Shown piece after piece: positions 24,381 through 27,469 of a DNA stretch of 27,469 nucleotides. Made by a program: the position numbers and the translations under genes. The notes under the pieces are model-generated. The model saw only the letters and a list, made by a program, of their open reading frames with translations, was not told where the DNA came from and made no database searches. The DNA lies in contig PKRJ01000053.1 of NCBI GenBank assembly GCA_017577365.1, forward strand, positions 1 to 27,469, given 5' to 3'. Source of the DNA: Gammaproteobacteria bacterium (GTDB lineage Bacteria; Pseudomonadota; Gammaproteobacteria; Steroidobacterales; Rariloculaceae). Positions within the stretch are counted from its first letter, which is position 1; every line of letters begins with the position of its first letter.

Positions 24381-24974
24381 ATGAAACGCATCATCATCGG
24401 CATGACCGGCGCGAGCGGCGCGATCTACGGCGTGCGGCTGCTCGAGGCGCTGCGCGCCGAGAAGGACGTCGAGACGCATCTCATCGTGACCCGCGCCGCG
24501 GCGCTCAACATCGCGGCCGAGCTCGAGGTCACGCGACGCGAGGTCGAAGCGCTCGCGGACGTCGTGCATTCGGAGCGGGATATCGGCGCGTCGATCGCGA
24601 GCGGCTCGTTTCGCACGGACGGTATGGTGATCGCGCCGTGCTCGATGCGCACGCTCGCGGCCATCGCGACCGGCGTGACCGACACGCTCGTCTCGCGCGC
24701 CGCGGACGTCGTGCTCAAGGAGCGGCGGCGCCTGATTCTGCTCGTCCGCGAAAGTCCGCTCCATCTCGTGCACTTGCGCAACATGGCGACGGCGACCGAA
24801 TTGGGCGCGATCGTGTTCCCGCCGATGCCCGCGTTCTACGCGAAGCCGGAGTCGATCGACGTGCTGATCGACCAGAGCGTCGGTCGCGTGCTCGACTTGC
24901 TCGGCTTCGATTCGCCGCTCGTCAGGCGCTGGGAAGGTCTCAAAGCCTCGAAAGATTCATCGGACGAGGAGTGA
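24381..24974 (+). CDS. ubiX: Flavin prenyltransferase UbiX/Pad1
   Basis: This 197-residue enzyme joins dimethylallyl phosphate to reduced FMN to make prenylated FMN, the cofactor of UbiD-type decarboxylases used in ubiquinone synthesis and aromatic-acid breakdown. The whole family pattern is present: IIIGMTGASGAIYGVRLLE (FMN site), SGSFRTDGMVIAPCSMRTLAAIA, RAADVVLKERRRLILLVRESPLHLVHLRNM and PPMPAFYAKPESIDVLIDQSVGRVLDLLG. ATG 24381 fits the usual MKRIIIG start; the frame extends to a TTG at 24357, and neither has a strong Shine-Dalgarno. No ubiD lies in the window. It is divergent from modB. Confidence 0.95.
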   Translation: MKRIIIGMTGASGAIYGVRLLEALRAEKDVETHLIVTRAAALNIAAELEVTRREVEALADVVHSERDIGASIASGSFRTDGMVIAPCSMRTLAAIATGVTDTLVSRAADVVLKERRRLILLVRESPLHLVHLRNMATATELGAIVFPPMPAFYAKPESIDVLIDQSVGRVLDLLGFDSPLVRRWEGLKASKDSSDEE

Positions 24975-25037
24975 TGCCGCATCGCCCGACGCACATTCGC
25001 GGCGAAGCGCGAAACGCCGTACGCTGCCTCGACGAGG

Positions 25038-25784
25038 CTATCCCACTGCCGCCCGCGGTCGACGCTCGTCGGAGCGGCGCTCGGCCCGGGCGGACGCGGC
25101 GCTGCCCGCCGTGATCAGATAAGTCAGGTTGTTGTGCCGCCACGCGTACCTGCCGAAGGTCGACGCCGACACCAGGAACGCGAGCGGCTTGAACCAGGAA
25201 CGCTTGTACGCGGCGGCGGCCGTCACCGAGGGAGAGTAGCCGTGCGCGGCGCAGAATGCCTCGATACCGCGCCGAGACATCGCGTCTTCATACACAACGG
25301 GATAGGGCGCGTGACCCGGTTTACCGGCGTCGCGGTGCCGGTTCACGTACTTGCAGAAGAGGACGTGGAACCAGTGCGGCGTCGTCCGCGCCAGGAGCGC
25401 GTACACGCTGTCCTTGTCCGGAATCCGTAGCACGATGAGGCCGCCGGGCCGGATCCAGCGCGCGAAATTGTCGAGCACCTTCTCGACGCCTTCGACGTGC
25501 TCGAGGACGTAGGAGCAGTAAATTACGTCGAACGATTGCGGCGGGAACGCGTCGTCGCGGAGATCGCCGACACGGTAGTCGTCGAGGTCTTTCTGCTGCT
25601 CGATGCGCAGTCTCAGTGCATCTTCGTCGAGATCGAGGCCGACGAGCGTGTAGTCTATCGATAGCTTGAGCGGCCAAGCCCTACCGCAGCCGGCTTCCAA
25701 TATCGTGATGCCGTCCCCGTAAGCGTCGATTGCCGCCGAGATCAGAGCGATCTGTTCCCTGCGGCTGACGAGTTTCAGCGTCAT
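25038..25784 (-). CDS. Class I SAM-dependent methyltransferase
   Basis: This 248-residue protein has the SAM-binding motif I ILEAGCGRAWPL (from about residue 28), the acidic end of strand 2 in LVGLDLDEDAL, FDVIYCSYVLEHV (motif IV/post-I region) and WIRPGGLIVLRIPD. This is the Methyltransf_11/25 arrangement. The C-terminal third (from HWFHVLFCKYVNR) is hydrophobic-aromatic and may fit a lipid or glycan-linked substrate, but nothing identifies it. ATG 25784 has only a G-rich stretch upstream. It is convergent with ubiX (63-base gap) and separated from the PKD lipoprotein by an unusually AT-rich divergent region. Confidence 0.88.
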   Translation of the reverse strand: MTLKLVSRREQIALISAAIDAYGDGITILEAGCGRAWPLKLSIDYTLVGLDLDEDALRLRIEQQKDLDDYRVGDLRDDAFPPQSFDVIYCSYVLEHVEGVEKVLDNFARWIRPGGLIVLRIPDKDSVYALLARTTPHWFHVLFCKYVNRHRDAGKPGHAPYPVVYEDAMSRRGIEAFCAAHGYSPSVTAAAAYKRSWFKPLAFLVSASTFGRYAWRHNNLTYLITAGSAASARAERRSDERRPRAAVG

Positions 25785-26135
25785 CGGCGTGCCCCCATCG
25801 CTCGATCGAAATCGCGAGATGCGAGCTTGCTGTCGCACCTGCCCTTGTTCGGACCTCGGACCGTTGCAAGTCTCGGGCCAGTCCGTACGACGGATTTCCT
25901 TTCGGGCGCACGTCGCCCTTGAAATTCGCGGGAAACTGTCGCATAAAGGGAAACACGTAACGCGCAAGACTAGAAACGACAAAGAGTTTTTCAAATCCAG
26001 AAATAAAACGCGCGTGTGCGGCCGCGCGACTCGGTCAGTCGCAAGCAAGAAAAGAAAAACTAGCTGCAGAGCGCTAGGGGCTTCGGGCGCCCGGGTCGAA
26101 GGCGTGTAAGCGCTTCTGCATCCGGAATAATCGTG
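25785..26135. promoter_or_regulatory. AT-rich divergent intergenic region
   Basis: This 351-base gap lies between the divergent methyltransferase and PKD lipoprotein genes. The stretch 25935-26065 is markedly richer in A/T than the rest of the window, with repeated A-tracts (AAAGGGAAA, AGAAACGACAAAGAG, GAAATAAAA, AAGAAAAGAAAAA). On the minus strand, TTGAAA and TAGTCT, 16 bases apart, could serve the methyltransferase. No clear plus-strand promoter is seen. Short open frames across it show no coding character. Confidence 0.5.
26066..26119 (+). other. Structured 5' leader hairpin before the PKD lipoprotein
   Basis: GCAGAGCGC (26066-26074) can pair with GCGCTTCTGC (26110-26119) with one bulged T. 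Inside is a smaller stem of CTTCG (26081-26085) with CGAAG. Both outer arms contain the palindrome AGCGCT. The stem ends 16 bases before the presumed start codon, where it could affect ribosome access or act as an operator. Confidence 0.35.
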
Positions 26136-27469
26136 ATGTCGCCAGATCTCGATGGCGCGGTGCGCGCGCAGTCCTTCCCGTTCGTCCGCCGTGTGGCTCG
26201 TTTCGGTTCCCGCTCGTTCAGAGCGCTTTTGGCCGTGCTCCTTACGTCCGCGCTCGCGGCCTGTGGTGGCGGTGGCGGCGGAGGTGCGCCCACTCAGCCT
26301 TCTACACCTCCCGCGAACAGGGCGCCGATCGCGGAGGCCGGCGCGGATGTCGCCGCAAGCCTCGGCGAGACGGTCGAGCTCGACGGCTCGGGCTCGCGCG
26401 ACCCGGACGGCGACGCACTGAGCTATACGTGGCGCATCGTCGCGCGCCCGAGCGGCAGCGAGACGTCTCTCGAGGGCAGCGATACGCCGAACCCGAAGCT
26501 CGTGATCGACGTGCCGGGCACGTACACGATCGAGCTCGTCGTATCGGACGGCAAGACGTCGAGCGCCCCGGATACGGTGCGCGTGCTGACCGAGAACACC
26601 GCGCCCGTCGCGAACGCGGGCCTCGATCGTACCGCCGTCGTGGGCGAGACCGTCGAGCTCGACGGCTCGGGCTCCACCGATGTCGACGGCGACCGTCTGA
26701 CGTATCGGTGGACCCTTGCTCCGCCCGCCGGCAGTGCCGCGACGCTCTCCGATCCGACGGCCGTGCGTCCGACGTTCACGATCGACGTCCCCGGTGCGTA
26801 CGTCGCGACGCTGATCGTCAACGACGGCACGGACGACAGTGCGCCCGATACCGTGACGATCCAGACGCGCAACTCCGCGCCGCACGCCGACGCGGGCCCG
26901 GACCAGACGATCGCGGTGGGCGCGCTCGTCGAGCTCGACGGCTCGGCGTCGAGCGATCCGGACGGCGATCCGCTCACGTTCGATTGGACGCTGACATCAC
27001 GCCCGTCGGGGTCGAGCGCGTCGCTGTCGAATGCCAACACGGTAAAGCCCAGCTTCGTCGCCGATCGGCCCGGCGAGTATGTCGCGACGCTCGTCGTGAG
27101 CGACGGGGAGTTCGACAGCGAGCCCGACACGGTGAAGGTGTCGACGACGAATTCCGCGCCGGTCGCGAACGCCGGCAGCGACCTCACGGCGACAGTCGGC
27201 GATACGGTCGAGCTCGACGGCTCCGCGTCGACCGACGCCGATGGCGACGAGCTCACCTACCTGTGGTCGATCGTGTCGCGCCCCGACGGCAGCACGGCCG
27301 AGCTGGTCGGCGAGACGCTCGTCAACCCGACGCTCGAGGTCGACGTTGCGGGCCTTTATGTCGTGCAGCTCATCGTCGCGGACCGCGCGCGTTCGAGCGA
27401 TCCCGACACGGTCGCGATCGCCGTTGCGGAGGATTCCACCGACCCCGATTCGGACGAGGACGGCTTGAG
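26136..27469 (+). CDS. PKD-repeat lipoprotein, N-terminal part (cut by right edge)
   Basis: There are 444 codons open to the window edge. A signal sequence (RALLAVLLTSALAAC) ends in a lipobox; the lipidated cysteine is residue 43 from ATG 26136, or residue 24 if GTG 26193 is the true start, which would give a more usual signal length. Neither has a good Shine-Dalgarno. Seven glycines follow the cysteine, a flexible tether often seen in surface lipoproteins. Four PKD-like domains follow, then an acidic DSTDPDSDEDGL, which looks like the start of a calcium-binding thrombospondin-type-3-like stretch. It is probably cell-surface or periplasmic and involved in adhesion, or carries an enzymatic domain beyond the edge. 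PKD domains occur in adhesins, proteases and glycan-active enzymes, so the function remains open. Confidence 0.85.
   Translation, partial: MSPDLDGAVRAQSFPFVRRVARFGSRSFRALLAVLLTSALAACGGGGGGGAPTQPSTPPANRAPIAEAGADVAASLGETVELDGSGSRDPDGDALSYTWRIVARPSGSETSLEGSDTPNPKLVIDVPGTYTIELVVSDGKTSSAPDTVRVLTENTAPVANAGLDRTAVVGETVELDGSGSTDVDGDRLTYRWTLAPPAGSAATLSDPTAVRPTFTIDVPGAYVATLIVNDGTDDSAPDTVTIQTRNSAPHADAGPDQTIAVGALVELDGSASSDPDGDPLTFDWTLTSRPSGSSASLSNANTVKPSFVADRPGEYVATLVVSDGEFDSEPDTVKVSTTNSAPVANAGSDLTATVGDTVELDGSASTDADGDELTYLWSIVSRPDGSTAELVGETLVNPTLEVDVAGLYVVQLIVADRARSSDPDTVAIAVAEDSTDPDSDEDGL
26322..27434 (+). repeat. Four tandem PKD-domain repeats of 92-93 codons
   Basis: Repeat starts (the Ala-Pro after Asn) fall at 26322, 26601, 26877 and 27156, spaced 279, 276 and 279 bases. 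Each unit reads roughly AP-x-A-x-AG-x-D, then VELDGS-x-S-x-D-x-DGD-x-LTY-x-W, then a PGxYxxxLxVxDG strand and PDTVxV. These are the canonical PKD beta-sandwich signatures. The units differ in sequence, so this is an old duplication rather than a recent array. Confidence 0.85.

Noticed and set aside
26423..27256. A 277-codon minus-strand frame antisense to the PKD repeats
   Set aside because: Its apparent repeat structure simply reflects the repeats on the plus strand.
1..27469. tRNA, rRNA, CRISPR arrays, transposases, integrases or prophage genes
   Set aside because: No cloverleaf arms with a T-loop, no regularly spaced short repeats and no such proteins were seen on either strand by eye.

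Overview
The window is GC-rich chromosomal DNA (about two thirds G+C by eye) with tightly packed, mostly metabolic genes. A TonB-dependent receptor, lipoproteins with lipoboxes, ModBC, UbiX, an HDOD protein and a PAS/GAF/GGDEF/EAL protein together point to a Gram-negative proteobacterium. It is most likely a free-living gammaproteobacterium of the Steroidobacter/Nevskiales/Woeseia kind, but that placement is inference. I see no IS element, phage, CRISPR array, rRNA or tRNA. About 19 complete genes, two edge-truncated genes and one gene remnant can be supported.

Layout. 1-3139, minus strand: the N-terminal part of a dynamin-like GTPase (cut by the left edge), a class I aspartate-type aminotransferase, and a CitE-like CoA-ester lyase. 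3308-9245: a cyclic-di-GMP synthase/phosphodiesterase, a convergent PIG3-type quinone oxidoreductase, then a two-gene plus-strand unit of an ACMSD-type amidohydrolase and an aromatic/aspartate aminotransferase, closed by a perfect bidirectional hairpin terminator. 9328-14398: a secreted protein of unknown function divergent from a TonB-dependent receptor, followed by a haem-binding Tll0287-like lipoprotein. 14420-14748: a decayed internal piece of a PhoX-type phosphatase downstream of a still good sigma70-like promoter. 14804-17070, minus: a DUF5671-type membrane protein translationally coupled to a small membrane-anchored protein, preceded by a membrane-anchored HDOD protein. 17263-18480: an MFS transporter. 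18799-22422: an aldehyde dehydrogenase divergent from a ligC-like/ligI-like pair. 22419-24201: modC and modB. 24381-24974: ubiX. 25038-25784: a SAM methyltransferase. 26136-27469: the start of a PKD-repeat lipoprotein cut by the right edge.

How genes work together. The clearest pathway signal is at 20477-22422. A dehydrogenase resembling LigC (4-carboxy-2-hydroxymuconate-6-semialdehyde to 2-pyrone-4,6-dicarboxylate, PDC) is followed by an amidohydrolase resembling LigI (PDC to 4-oxalomesaconate). These are consecutive steps of protocatechuate 4,5-cleavage, yet the ring-cleavage dioxygenase and later steps are absent here. An aldehyde dehydrogenase, the flavin prenyltransferase UbiX (which makes the cofactor for UbiD decarboxylases) and an ACMSD-type amidohydrolase elsewhere in the window fit a general aromatic-acid catabolic lifestyle, but only ligC and ligI can be tied to one another.

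I did not find a clear-cut new defence, mobile or biosynthetic system. The observations most worth checking are an apparent AUC start codon in the DUF5671-type gene, the PhoX remnant with a retained promoter, the isolated ligC-ligI pair, a doubled palindrome between convergent genes at 18597-18775, and modBC without modA.
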